Source of the DNA: Steromphala cineraria
Taxonomy: Eukaryota; Mollusca; Gastropoda; Trochida; Trochidae
NCBI GenBank assembly: GCA_916613615.1
Contig: OU744731.1
Location: forward strand, 55,682,289 to 55,746,288
DNA: 64,000 bases
Reading direction: 5' to 3'
Shown here in pieces: positions 36,198 through 48,167 of the stretch; positions within the stretch are counted from its first letter, which is position 1; every line of letters starts with the position of its first letter. Position numbers and translations under genes: made by a program. Under the pieces are notes generated by a model. That model was given only the letters and a program-made list of their open reading frames with translations, did not search any database and was not told where the DNA came from.

Positions 36198-37184
36198 CCT
36201 TCACCTTGACTGGTCAGCAGCGCCATCTACCTCATCTTCATCATGTGACTGCTCATGTGATCTCATCTTCATCATGTGACAAGTCTTAGCTGTATAAACC
36301 CATGGAACTGTACGTGTGTGCATGCTTGTGTGTATGCATGGCTGATTGTGTTTAGGGTTTGAGAAGAATGTTTCATTGCCTTTACAGCTTGTCTCAGCTT
36401 GGTAAATTGAGTCCAAATTTGGCTTGAGAGAAAAGTGCTAACTTGTGTGCCTATACCAAACTGTATGGTCTAGATTTGATTGTCGGTTGATGTGACTTGA
36501 TTTCAAAATGAAATATTCACCTGAATGTAATGTATTTACAAGATTTGAAGTAAGTAGGTTATGCAAGATACTTATGTTTTGCCTGAAAAGCCAACCAATC
36601 CCTGTTCAAGGAACATTGAGTATCAAATGGGCACATGACAGAATTAAGATAAAGAAACATGCCTCAACTATGATAAGTTTAAATTGCTCATTATTTAATT
36701 AACTCTTATAATATTTAAGAGTTGAGATATTTGTTTTGCCATAATTTTATTCTGTTTTGAATTGGATCTTGTTTTTAGAAACCAAATGAAATAAGTGGTC
36801 ATTTTGTTATGGAATGTAGATACCATTGTCACGGAGGAAAGGTAATTAAGGCCAGTGTGTTTTCATGGATACAAGATGTATTAATTTCATGATTTGTTAA
36901 TTAAGTATTCAGCTACCAGACATAGTTCTCAATGAAGTGCTGTATTATTTGTATAGACTCGGTTGTACTTGCCTGCTCACCTGGAATGAGATGTTTTACC
37001 AAGATAAATATTATTAAACTTGTAAGTGTTCATCTTTGTTTATTATTCAAAAGCTTTTGGGAAGAAAGAGATAAGAGAACAAGAGAGACCTTGGCAGCGT
37101 ACATTTGTTTGTTTGCTTACATACATTTGTATTTTGACTAAAAACTTTTCTTCATCAGAGCATCTAGCAAAGAATAAAAATAGA

Positions 37185-37725
37185 GCCATCGGCTCTGTAG
37201 CTCATCAGGCTTCATCATCAATTATGCTGTAGAGTGTGGCCAATGTGATTCCCCCTTTTTAGAGGCCACAGGGGCCCCAATCATAAAATTAAGTATATAG
37301 GCGACAAGTTTCAGTTTTCTAGGCCTTATGCTTCAGGAGAAGAAGATGAAAATAGATTTGAGGGACGTTCCTGTTGCCTTTATTAGGGGCAACAGGGTCA
37401 CCAAAGCTACAAATCATAATCCTCACTAGTCAAGGAGTCTGTACACAAAGTTTCAGCTTTCTAGGCCTTATGGTTCTGGAGAAGAAGATGAAAATAGGTT
37501 TTTAGAGTGTGGCCCCTGTGGCCCTTATTAGGGGTCACAGGGCCACCAAAGATACAATATATAATCCTCACTAGCCAAGAAGTCTGTACACCAAGTTTAA
37601 GCTTTCTAGGTCTTATGGTTCTGGAGAAGAATTTGTAATTCCACAAAGTTTACGGAAGGACGGCATGCCATGCCATAAGCCTATCGATTTACGATTTTTT
37701 GTGAAACTGGGTCCTGATGAGCTAG
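37185..37725. repeat. 'agagccat..ggctctgtagctcatc' element
   Basis: It is built of repeated phrases 'acaaagtttcagctttctagg' in pieces and 'tctggagaagaagatg', and ends in 'gatgagcta'. Two further copies lie in tandem at 59277-59965, inside the REC8 gene. Confidence 0.7.
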
Positions 37726-37759
37726 ATATATGTAATCAAGATCTCTCTGTTAAGGTAGT

Positions 37760-37910
37760 TTATCCTTAAGTGCCAACTGCCTGGGTTCAAATTCAGGTGC
37801 TGACATAAACTTTACACCATGTTGTGCCTTTCAGAGAGGCACATCACACTCAGTCCATCCAGCTGTATGAATGGATACCTGAAATAATGGGTGTATACGT
37901 GCAGCATTTA
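37760..37910 (+). repeat. SINE remnant with conserved central domain
   Basis: A B-box-like 'gggttcaaattcagg' is followed by 'gtgcctttcagagaggcac' and 'cagtccatccagctgtatg'. That central domain is shared with the SINE at 61190-61400. Confidence 0.65.
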
Positions 37911-38377
37911 GGCAGATCCATCATGATAATGTAAATTCTACCATGACACTTCAAAATCCTTCTATTTAATTGATTTGTTTTAATCTTTAATTTAACGTGA
38001 GAACACAATGTTCTTAAATAGCCAATTGATGCATGATGGTATTTTTTAAAGGTTACCATTGCAATATACTTTGTTCAAATGTATGAATGTAACTATCTGA
38101 ACATCATTGACATGATTGCTAAAGACATCATAAAGTACGATAGTTGCATTACATAATTTAACTTGTATGAAAAAAACCCTGTATCTTTGATTTTAATTTG
38201 ACATAATTTGATAAAAATGAGGCAAGCAAAAGTTCACCAAAACATATTTTAAAGTACCGGTAAACTGTTATTTAAATTTTATATGGATACAACAGTAGGA
38301 AATTTAGAAACAGTAGGAAAACAGTTTGATCAGAACATCAACAGTTCGTTTTGATATGTATCCCATCTGCTACATCA

Positions 38378-39368
38378 CAGTCTAAGTAAACCTCGCCTCA
38401 ATAATACTCGTGTCACGCCAATAATGAGTCTTAACGAGATTTCTTGTACTGTTCCCGTATATTTTGGAAGGATATATGTGCAGAGTTTAAAAACAAGAAA
38501 CAATATTTAGATAGTACTTATTTAAAGGGAAATATACATGTAAAACATTAAGACCCACGATAATAGGGACCACCTTCATACACGTTATTTAGGTGTTGCG
38601 ATGATAAATAAATGTCATTTGCTACCCGTGTATCTGATTCGTTGAACACTGTAACAGAAATTCAGTCCATACCTGCCTAAACTTAATTTAGACCCGTGCC
38701 AGTTATATTCGGACAGTGACATTTTTTCCATAGACTTGCATGTTAAATTGGTGTAGCAAAAATAATTGTCATGAAAAAGATTCTTGTTGTATTAAAATCA
38801 AACTTGGCAGGTGGAATTTAAATCATCTCAGCTTGAAGTACATAATTTATATTTTATTTTCTAGTAGGTATTGCTATCATAAAGATCAAAGGCGCCGCCC
38901 ACCCTTTATTTCGCAATAAAGTATAGTTTTTGAGTGACGTCACAAAACAATGACCCATGACGTCAATAACAATCAGCTATGACATCACTAGATATGTCCC
39001 TGATCGAGGATTTTCAAATTGAGGCCAACATGATTTACAAAATATGTTTATATTTGGAGTAGAAATAACTCAAACGCGTAAAAATCAACATACCAGAAAA
39101 GTAATAGAGTAGCCGGCCTCATGCTTTAACTATTATAATTCAGGGCAAAACTATACTTTATTGCAAAACACATGATGGTTAGGGCTACTTTATTTCTTTA
39201 TTAGCGGGTTGCGTCAGCCAACCTTTCTCCGACCTAAACCCTCCAATGTTATCTTTGCAAATGCAGGCTATTGCAGCTTGGTAAGACGATCCCTGATTGG
39301 TCAATTCGATAGATCGGCTGACCTAATATCGGAGTGAAACAAGTATTAGGCTAGGTTCACTTAGACTG
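38378..39368. mobile_element. Mutator-like MITE, copy 3, with internal insertion
   Basis: It has the family ends 'cagtctaagtaaacct' and 'ggttcacttagactg', and a perfect 9-bp target duplication 'gctacatca' (38369-38377 and 39369-39377). Only about 60 bp on the left and about 170 bp on the right match the short copies. The roughly 750 bp between is unrelated, so the copy is either a longer relative or carries an insertion. Confidence 0.82.
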
Positions 39369-39690
39369 GCTACATCAGAGACATATATCATCGTATCTCC
39401 TACACATACCATGATAACCATCCCTCGTATTGCTATATATATCAGCCAATGAAATGACTGGATATCAGCTAGTTTCCGGCCCCAGTTGTTTAAGGATCTC
39501 AGAGACATTGTCTGTTTTTTTATAACATCAAATCTCAAAACTACCAATTGATCAAAGGTTCAATGAAATCCATATCAATAAGCTTGAAAGACAACAAAGA
39601 ACACAAAATGAAGATGAATGGTTCTTTTGGCATGACAAAATGGAATACATTAATGAACATGAAACAAGTAATTGTCACAAACGTGACCAT

Positions 39691-40403
39691 GTCCCCCGCC
39701 GCAATCAAGAATATTTCATTCAATTGTTATTATTCTTATGAGAATGTCATTGGTTTTCAGCATCTTTGACATGAAAGGTCACCCAAATTGATTGGCGTTT
39801 GCATATTCCGAAATAAAGATTAGTACAGATTGGTACATGCATATTCTCCAAATGATTGGTACCAATTTGAAGATACTTAATACAATGGTTCACAAGCTAT
39901 CGCGCCAACAACATCAGTCAAAATGACGTCATGGTCACCCAAATCAATTGGTGTTTGCGTATTATCCATATGAAAACTGGTACCAAGTTTGAAGACTCAA
40001 GGTTGAAGGGTTCATGAGATATGGCGCTAACAACATTTTCAAAACTGATCAAAGTCTCGCCGTGACCTTGGAAATGAGGTCAAGGTCACCGAAAACTTTT
40101 CAGGTCTGCATATTCCCCAGATGAAGACTGGTACGAAGTTTGAAGATTCTAGGTGAGCAGTTCATTAGATATCGCGCTAACAACATTTTCAAAACTGGTC
40201 AAAGTCTGCCGTGACCTTGAAAATGAGGTCAAGGTCACCAAAAACTTTTAAGGTCTGCGTATTCCCAAGATGAAAACTGGTACCAAGTTTGAAGATTCTA
40301 GGTTGAGCGGTTCATTAGATATCGCGCTAACAAGAAGCGGGACGGATGGACGTACAGAGCTGAATACTATGTCCCCCGCTCCGCACTTCGAGGCGGCGGG
40401 GGA
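39691..40403. repeat. 'gtcccccgc' element with tandem units of about 150 bp
   Basis: 'gtcccccgcc' at the left and 'ggcgggggac' at the right are inverted. Inside, 'ggtcacc' followed by an A-rich stretch recurs near 39778, 39933, 40084 and 40235, each with 'gatgaagactggtac'-like and 'attagatatcgcgctaac'-like phrases. It is non-coding. Confidence 0.7.
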
Positions 40404-41484
40404 CAATAAGGGATTAAAACATACACAATTTTACCTTCAAAATTTAATCATAAAAGTTGCAGTCAACTTCAATACTTCTCATTTCAATATTATAAATATC
40501 AAAGTGGATATAAAACTGGCGAAACCCTACACCTATACACCAATTGTCTCATCATTTCATGCAGTTTCCGTTTTCTGGTAGCACACTGGACAAAATAAGA
40601 ATTCATACAAAAATAATGATTCATTTAGTAATAGATAAATTGATTTTAACAACTTTATCATAATGTTGACTGAATGTACAAAATATTACTTATGATTTGG
40701 ACAGCAATTATGTTATCATTTTAATAAATTAATTTTTTTTATCATCAGTAATTGTTTCATGAATCACAAACAATAGCTAAAACAATTGATAAATAGCATC
40801 ATAAAAACAAACCGTAAGTTCAACTATCAATTCATGAATGCAATTTTGATAATGTTCTCACTGAAGCTTATCAAAGGCACATCTATAGTGTAACTCTCGA
40901 CAAGTGAAAGGTTAGATCTGTATCTGCTGTAACTGCCGGCTGCTGACAAAGATTGTTCTGTGTTCCTTGATTCATTTGGTCGGAAGGACCAGAACTATGG
41001 GTTCAGCAGCAATAGGGTTTATAGACCTAATACTCTCTAATCACTTGTCGAACCATGTATTTCAGTTTGCTAATAGTCCAGAGCAGCAAAATTTAATGAT
41101 TTACAAATGTTCAACAAAGGTAAAAGTATAAGCTTGGTATGCAAACCTAGAATACAACTGAATTAAGGCAATGTGTTAAACTGTCATAATGAATTTACAC
41201 AACAAAACATGAGCAACAATGATGAGTAACACAAATACAATTGACTACCATTTTCCCGTTTACAGCTGGGCATAAAACCATGATGAGTGATGATGGAAGC
41301 CAAGAGATGCAGATACCGGTATGCCATTCCTCTTGACAGAATGATGACATGATTAAAAACATGAGTGATGATAAAAAGAAAGAGGACAAGACACCAATAC
41401 AGCTGACGGTGTCATTTCCTTTAAAATGATATAAAACCATGACAATGAAAGACAATAGACTGAGGCAACACATAGCTAGCTGTT

Positions 41485-44400
41485 CTATCTCCTTCCCCTC
41501 CCCCCTCTGTGGTTGGCTCTTCTGTCCTGCCCCCCACTGCTCCACCCACTTTTGGCATAGCGACTGCTATTGTCCGACCAGTCTGTGTATCTCATTGGAC
41601 TGCTGTAATTACTCGGACCGGCCCGATCCCACCTATTGTCATGTCCTCTATTTCCTCCATAGCTTTGCCCCCCTCTCCCCCCTCCTCTCGAACCCCTGTA
41701 CCTGTGTCCATTTCTGTCCTCTGAAAAGTTACCATGACCGTAATGTCCACCTCCATTGGCATGATGTCCATGATAATCTTGCCCATGGCTCCTGTATTCG
41801 TCCCTATGGTTGTCAAAGTGACCATTTCGGTTGTCATGGTGACCACGTTGGTCGTCATGGTAATTATGTCTACTATGGTGTCCTCTTTGATCGCTGTAAC
41901 GATTCCTATTGTCTCTTAAGTCCTTTTCCTCATTTGAATAATTATCTCGACTGTGACCATTCCAGCGACCCCTGTGACCTTCGCCCTCAATCCTCTGCCA
42001 GTTGTCAAAGTTTCTCTCCTGATTTCTTCTCGGACTATGTCCTCGTCTGTTGCGCATCTCATAATCACGATCTCTTTGCCGATGGCCCGGGAAGCTGGCA
42101 TGCTGTTCCTTCAGTTTGCTGTACGAGTTTTCAACCTTGGCCCCGGGTCGTGGGAACCGGGACGGACCGGGCGAAGCAAACTGTTTATCTTCATCCGATG
42201 CTCCGGGCTCGTATACCGTCACTTCACCACTGAAACAAGTCATTGTATGTCAGCTGCAGAATAGAAACGGCTACACGACTCGGTGAAAACAATTCTTCCT
42301 GCAGTTTGAAGAGATGTGGTGGAGACACCAGCATGTGATCCACTTAGGAATGCAAAGAGTTGAACCAGACAGAAGTTTTACCAGTAAAAATTATTTTTGT
42401 CAACTTGATCATTTTTACTCACATTTGTCTTTCTTTGTTTACTAAGGACATAGATTAAGTAATTTCATTCTATAAAGATAATAATGATTATTTGTTCATA
42501 AAAGCTCTTTATTTAGAAGGAAGAAAATCAAATAGGCACAACTTTGTTATATGTGTATTTGTTAAAAAACACTTACGGTATTCGTGTTCTTAAATCTTCA
42601 AGATAATTCACCCTTTCAACATCATGTCCACGGGCTGTGTTGAAGGCTGGAATGAATAACATAACCAATCTTTGTTCAATCTATGATAATCCATTATGAT
42701 CAAAGACACCATCATAAATCATTTACTTCAAATAAATAAAATTAAATTTCCCCATAAATTTTTTCATGAAGGTATATGTCACAACTTTATCAATAAAGTG
42801 GCATGTGCTTTTTATCAGTCAATGAAATATTTACCTAAGCAAATTACCTGCATTTGTTCACTGGGAACTGCCCCAATTTGACTGATGCGAAAGAAATTGG
42901 CTGGAAAAAACACATGCCACCTGTTGTTATGAATCACTTCCTGCTTGCGATACAAGGAATTTGACTTTAGGGGTATCAGGGTATGGTTGGAGCTACGAGG
43001 AAACTATTACGCTAATATTGAAGGAAGATTCTTTATCCAACTCACCATTTATGGCATCATCGGGAGACATATCACAGGTTTCAATCAGGTATCTGTAATC
43101 ATACAAAAAAACTCCTTTACTTAAATTCAAAGCATTTTACAGTTTGCTGTAATAGTTAGAATCCAATTCCTGAGTCGTTTTATGATTCATATTTGTTTGG
43201 TAACAGGCTACTATGGTACCGTATATTTTAATGTATAAGGTGAGTTTTTTATGCCAGAAATTGGGGGGTCAAAGAAGGGGGTCGCCCATTATACACAAGG
43301 TAAAAACTAGAGGCCAAGTGAGGGGTATCTGCCAACCCAACAAGTCAAGCGAGTCAATGTTTACACTGGATGTCCATTACACATCATCGATGTCATCTCA
43401 AATTTAATCTTGTAAAATATAATACATTTGTCTAATTGTTCTTTTTAAATGAAAATATAGGGAGAAATATGAATGAAAATTCAAAATAACTTATCAATCA
43501 AAATAATCCATGTACCGGACCAAATCATTGAATAAAATAACAAACACTGAAAGTAACTTATTTATTTTTTATTTACACATGACATTTCACTTAAAAACTA
43601 CCGACCTAAATTTACTCTTACGCAATCTGTCGACTGTTTCAACGACCTGCTAGAAGGGGAATGGGGGGGGGGGGGGGGGGGGTCGCCTTATAAATGAGAT
43701 ATATGATTTTGGCAGCTATTTGGGGGGCTGAGAACTTATGTACGAGGTCGCAATATACATTGAAATATACGGTAGATGATGAAGAAGATATAGTCATCAA
43801 CATCAACATCTCTCGCCAAATTGGTTTGCATTATAGCTCTGAACATTTTCTTCAAGGGCCATAACTGTAAAATATATTGCAAAATTCTCAATTTCAAACT
43901 CTATCAAGGTATTGATACTCTAAAGACATTAAGACACACAGCAAATTTGGTTATCTTAAATAATCTCTGAGAAAACTTGTCCCCTTTGAAGACAATCATT
44001 TTTCACACATGGTTCGTACAATTTTTTAGACCGAAATTTAAGGCTTTTTAAGGCCATTTTCAAGGCTTTTCTGAGAAAAAATAAGGCCAAAAGTTCCAGC
44101 TAGTGAGATCAACAGTGATTCACATATAAATCTTTGGAAACACAAAGCAACAGAACTACACAATAACTTGAAATCTGAACTTAATCGACAACCAGAAACA
44201 GTAAACTCACACAAGATTTCTGTGTGTTTTAATAGTAAAGGAGCAACTCTTTATTAATATTGCAAAAGACATAAGCAAATAAAATATTGAAATCTTTTTG
44301 GATAGTTGTAAGTGAATTTAAGGCTTTTTCCAGGCTTTTTGGTCAATTTCCAGGCTTTTAAAGGCTAAAATAGGTTTTTAAGGCCATGTGCGAACCCTGT

Positions 44401-47400
44401 CACATACTGGCAATTCATTGGCGGGTCATGAATAAAAGAGTATAAACGGACAATATCTTATAACCAGAAATCTGGTACATGATGGTAATAACACCTTAGC
44501 AAGCAAAGTTCCCAAAACCGGCTTGATATTTGCCATATAATTTTCATATTTCGCACAAGCACTTGAATACTTATAATGATTTTTGGTCAGCATTAAGGCT
44601 TCAAGAAATATAAATATGAGAGTTTGACTCCAACAGTATACAGACCTGCACACAAGGTATCCTGTCCTGTTGACGCCGTGGGTACAATGGACAGCAACAG
44701 TCGTATCTGGCAACCATCATCAACATCAAACATCAAAACATATCCAAAACAAAGACAAAAGGCTACCTTGCAAGTGAAGATGCACAATTTAGTGAGGTTA
44801 TCTACACGATTGTATTGAATCTAAAGAACTGGTGAAAATAGGTTGTGCCAAGAAAATCAGGAGGTAGAAAGAAAAAGGATTTCAAGTCTGCACCAAATTA
44901 TTGCCCAAATTGAAACATTAAAAACATTCAGTATTTTGCAACTATTCACAAAGTCATTACATTCGATGATTTCAAATTACTACTTTACACTTCAATATAT
45001 TACGGTAGCTATTCTTACTGTCATTGTTTTCTGCCAGAAAGCTATTGAGGGTATCAGCAAATCTGAAACATAACAAATAAATAATATAATATCAAGCCTA
45101 CTAAAGTCTAAGAATCTCTCTCTATTCTTAGATCAACAAAAAAATCATAAATTCAGAAAATCTGATATCCTGTATTTAAATCATAAACACTGCCTTAACA
45201 AGTATTTTGCATCCTTATTCAAATTCCAAACACAAACAAATTAATATACCTAGAAAACACTTCATCACTTGGTACTTCGTGTCCTTTGGTGAAGATTTTG
45301 GCATACTGGACATCTCTTCTCGTGAACTCCTGTCAACACAAGTAAGTAAAACTCTGACGACACACCAGACAAAGGGTAATTAACTTCTTATCATATTCTA
45401 ACTATCATTTATAATATAAGGCACAAAAGATAAAAGAATCTTTTTCCCTGGATGAAATACCTTTCTTAACTAAAAACAAAATACAAGTGAGTTTCATACC
45501 AAATAATTTACAACCCTTTCAAAACTTATAACTTTGAAGAGTTTGACACTGTGCTGAATCATAGAACTTCACAAGTAAGTTGCCATTGTTACGATGATAC
45601 AAACATTGTGAAGTACTGTAGAGTAATAATGCAGCAGTGTTACACTAGTCACTTTTCATAATATTATTGAAGTTTTTTCCAAAGGAAAGTATTAACCCCA
45701 TTATCAATATTTGAATGGATTACTGATTACTGATTTAGGAAATTTTGCATGCATGTGGATGTGCCATTAAGAAAAACTTACATCGCTGTTGTAATATTTT
45801 CTTGTGAACGTCAAGTCGACCACAAGTCCTAAAGCAAATCCTTGAGATGAAACTCTCTTTATTAACTCCTCAGGGGTGAATCTGCAAAATGAATTTACCA
45901 GTGTTACATTGATAAGATGAAAGACACTTGATAAACATTTTCTTTATAAACATAATATTTTGAAGAAAGACAAAGGAAATTCTATGGATGAACATCTATT
46001 TTCATGATCGAAAATGGTAAAAGGATCTATACTGAAACATTGCTATTGTCAAATTAAGAAATTGTTCATTCATGGAAGTTTTTGTCTTCCTTATAACATC
46101 AACTTCAAGAATGTCACTTAAACACTCAAGTGATTCCGGTTAAGGCTGCTATATATGGTTATATTTGCCAACTAATACTTACTGCTCCTCCTCTGGCAGC
46201 TTACAAACCAAACCCTGAAACAAAAGATTATACTATTTTTATTGTTTCAAATACATTATATAGCTAAAGGACACATCAATATGCAGTTTGTGTATAAAAG
46301 AAAAGAATATAAAGTTTGATGTATATAATTAATTTCTAAAACATGATTCTGTACATGTAAAATATATATATAAATATATATCTGGACAATCATCAAATAA
46401 CAAAAGTCAACCTTCATTATACAGCCATTTTTGTTATAAATCTGTAATCTTTTAATTGACTGTTATAATATTGAAGACTCAAATGCAGACCATGGCAAAA
46501 TATTATATATATATATATGCTATAATTGTAGCTGATATATGTACTTACATATTTCAATGGCACCTTACAACACAGTATCCGCGTCCCGTCAATCACAAGC
46601 CCCACAGGGCTGTAGTCATCCCATCTGTAGGATGATTGGTTTAAAGTTAGTAACTTTCAAACATTTAAAGTGAAGTCATCATGTAAACTAGGGCTGGGAA
46701 CACATCAATACTAGTAATTTGTTTTCACTAACAAGTCAACTACTTATGATAGATTTTCAACAGGTGGGATCAGAACAAAAGTTTACACAATATAAATGCT
46801 TCTTAAGTTGCAAGAACTACTACAATTTGTTGTAATTAAAAACTATAACAAACACTGACACACTTTTACTTAATTCTTCACTTATTTCAATGTTTGTCAC
46901 ATGATCAAAAAGGGTCCGGGTAATGTTACGGGTACCCGGGTCCAACTCATTACCCACCCGTCCCGGGTAACCGTCCCAGCCCTAATGTAAACCAATGGAC
47001 ATTGGAGTCTTTTAAATTCAGATGATTGATTTGTTAATAACTTTCAACCATATAAAAGTGAAAAGATAATGAAAATCAATGGACATTAAAGTCTTTTGAA
47101 TTCAGACTTGAAACAAAAAATATTCAAACATTATTTCTATTATTTTATGGATTATTAATTGTAACATGGTTTTGAAATTACAAAAGAATTGACAGGTTAG
47201 CATCGTTATTAACTGTCTGATGATACTTGGTTATAATGAATTGCTAATAGTAGGATGACCATTTATTGAAACCAAAATCAAGCCATTGGAAATGTTGTGG
47301 TTCAACACTGACAACTGTCATCTGTGTCGTGACAAAACGTAAGTAAATAAGTATTTTGAAGATTAACTTTATCATAAGATACAAAATGATGATATACCTG

Positions 47401-47414
47401 TCTGGAGGGGGCAT
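41485..47414 (-). CDS. DUSP11: RNA 5'-triphosphatase/diphosphatase, DUSP11 family
   Basis: Ten exons, in coding order: 47398-47414, 46549-46624, 46183-46214, 45782-45881, 45250-45329, 45019-45062, 44646-44706, 43046-43092, 42577-42646, 41485-42229. They give 423 aa, with consistent phases. The start 'MPPPDRWDDYSPVG' leads into 'GLVVDLTFTRKYYNSD', then 'YAKIFTKGHEVPSDEVFS'. The cysteine-phosphatase loop HCTHGVNR is at about residues 123-130, and 'YLIETCDMSPDDAINAF', 'ARGHDVERVNYLEDL' follow. DUSP11 (PIR1) removes 5' gamma and beta phosphates from uncapped RNAs, including RNA polymerase III transcripts, mainly in the nucleus. The last exon encodes a 247-residue tail rich in His, Gly, Asn, Asp and Arg, ending in RGG-like repeats, which looks disordered and RNA-binding. 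No guanylyltransferase domain follows, which argues against the bifunctional capping enzyme. It is head-to-head with REC8. Confidence 0.93.
43217..43774. mobile_element. DNA-transposon remnant with 20-G tract
   Basis: The ends 'taccgtatattttaatgtat' and 'acattgaaatatacggta' are inverted. The interior contains 'ggtcgcc' near both ends and an uninterrupted run of 20 G (43663-43682). It lies in a DUSP11 intron. Confidence 0.65.
44009..44399. mobile_element. hAT-like MITE with 'ggttcg' ends
   Basis: The ends 'catggttcgtaca' and 'tgtgcgaaccctg' are approximate inverted repeats. The interior repeats 'aaggctttttaaggcc'-type phrases. Short flanking 'tcaca' matches hint at a degraded target duplication. 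A small relative lies near 54648-54800. Confidence 0.6.
46689..46984. mobile_element. hAT-like MITE with intact 8-bp target duplication
   Basis: A 296-bp element with ends 'tagggctggga' and 'cccagcccta' is flanked by a perfect 'atgtaaac' duplication (46681-46688 and 46985-46992). An 8-bp duplication is diagnostic of the hAT superfamily. It is in DUSP11 intron 1 and must be fairly young. Confidence 0.88.
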
Positions 47415-48167
47415 ATTTCACAAAATGACGAAATATTAAGTAACAATTCTTGTTATTCAAACACCACACGTGTAAACAGGTAAAATTCTATAAATTTTGC
47501 TTTCGGTTTGTAACCGGAAATAATAAACAGGAAGTTGAGTTATCCGCGCGTAGTTTTTTTAAAAGATTGCTTACGGCATAAACGAATTCGGGGACTTTGA
47601 ATATCAATGTTATTCATTTCATGACATATTGATTTTATTTTTTTAAAAAAGGTTAAGACTTTAAATCGTTATATTAAATTTTAAAGTTAAATATTTTCTT
47701 ATGAAACTATTTTCAAATAAATTTATCGAGGACTCATTTCGCTTTAAACTTAAACTTTTAGCGTTACCCAATTTTGATTCAAAGTCGATTTGGCGGGAAA
47801 TTTGGAATTTCGAATCTGACAGGCACCGAAGCGACTGTGTACACGATATTCATCAAATTAGCGCACGTTTATTATCAAGTCCACTTGCTCCATTCTACAA
47901 CAACTGAATACACGTTTAAGGTTTGTTTTTTATTTATTTGAATTTAACACTTTCAATCTGTTTCAAAGTTGAATTTAAAAATTTGAAATCTATTTCATAT
48001 GATGTTGTCAGTGTATTGTAGGATATTAAGATAATGTTTGACGTTTTGTTCCATTCTTTTCATCATGACAAAAAAACTGTTAATTTGATACATTATCAAA
48101 TCATTTCTATTTATTGGATGCAAAACTTTGTTTCAGTTTTCCCCAAAGTTCATGATCTAGAGAAAAC
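47415..48167. promoter_or_regulatory. Bidirectional promoter region, DUSP11 and REC8
   Basis: Only 753 bp separates the DUSP11 start codon (minus) from the REC8 start codon (plus). The interval must hold both 5' leaders and core promoters. A 68-codon open frame at 47701-47907 has no recognisable product and is probably 5' leader. No TATA element could be assigned with confidence. Confidence 0.5.

Larger units (their letters stand above)
36198..41484. other. Intergenic between convergent R3HCC1-like and DUSP11 genes
   Basis: The 3' UTR of the R3HCC1-like gene probably extends to about 37015 ('attaaa' there). Beyond it lie a 'gagccatcggctctgtagctcatc' element (about 37185-37725), a tRNA-headed SINE remnant (about 37690-37910), a Mutator-like MITE with internal insertion (38378-39368) and a 'gtcccccgc' element (39691-40403). 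The stretch 40404-41484 shows no gene and presumably includes the DUSP11 3' UTR. Confidence 0.6.

Noticed and set aside
41439..42233. 264-codon plus-strand open frame rich in Cys, His, Tyr and Asp
   Set aside because: It is antisense to the DUSP11 terminal exon, which has the conserved splice phase and family context. Low-complexity composition keeps the antisense frame open.
44426..44787. mRNA capping enzyme (bifunctional) as the identity of the minus-strand phosphatase
   Set aside because: The HCTHGVNRTG loop is shared, but no guanylyltransferase domain or KxDG motif follows, and the protein ends in a low-complexity tail as DUSP11 does.
47701..47907. 68-codon open frame between DUSP11 and REC8
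   Set aside because: No recognisable domain, and it sits where the REC8 5' leader is expected. The kleisin start 'MFYSHDILQ' is at 48168.
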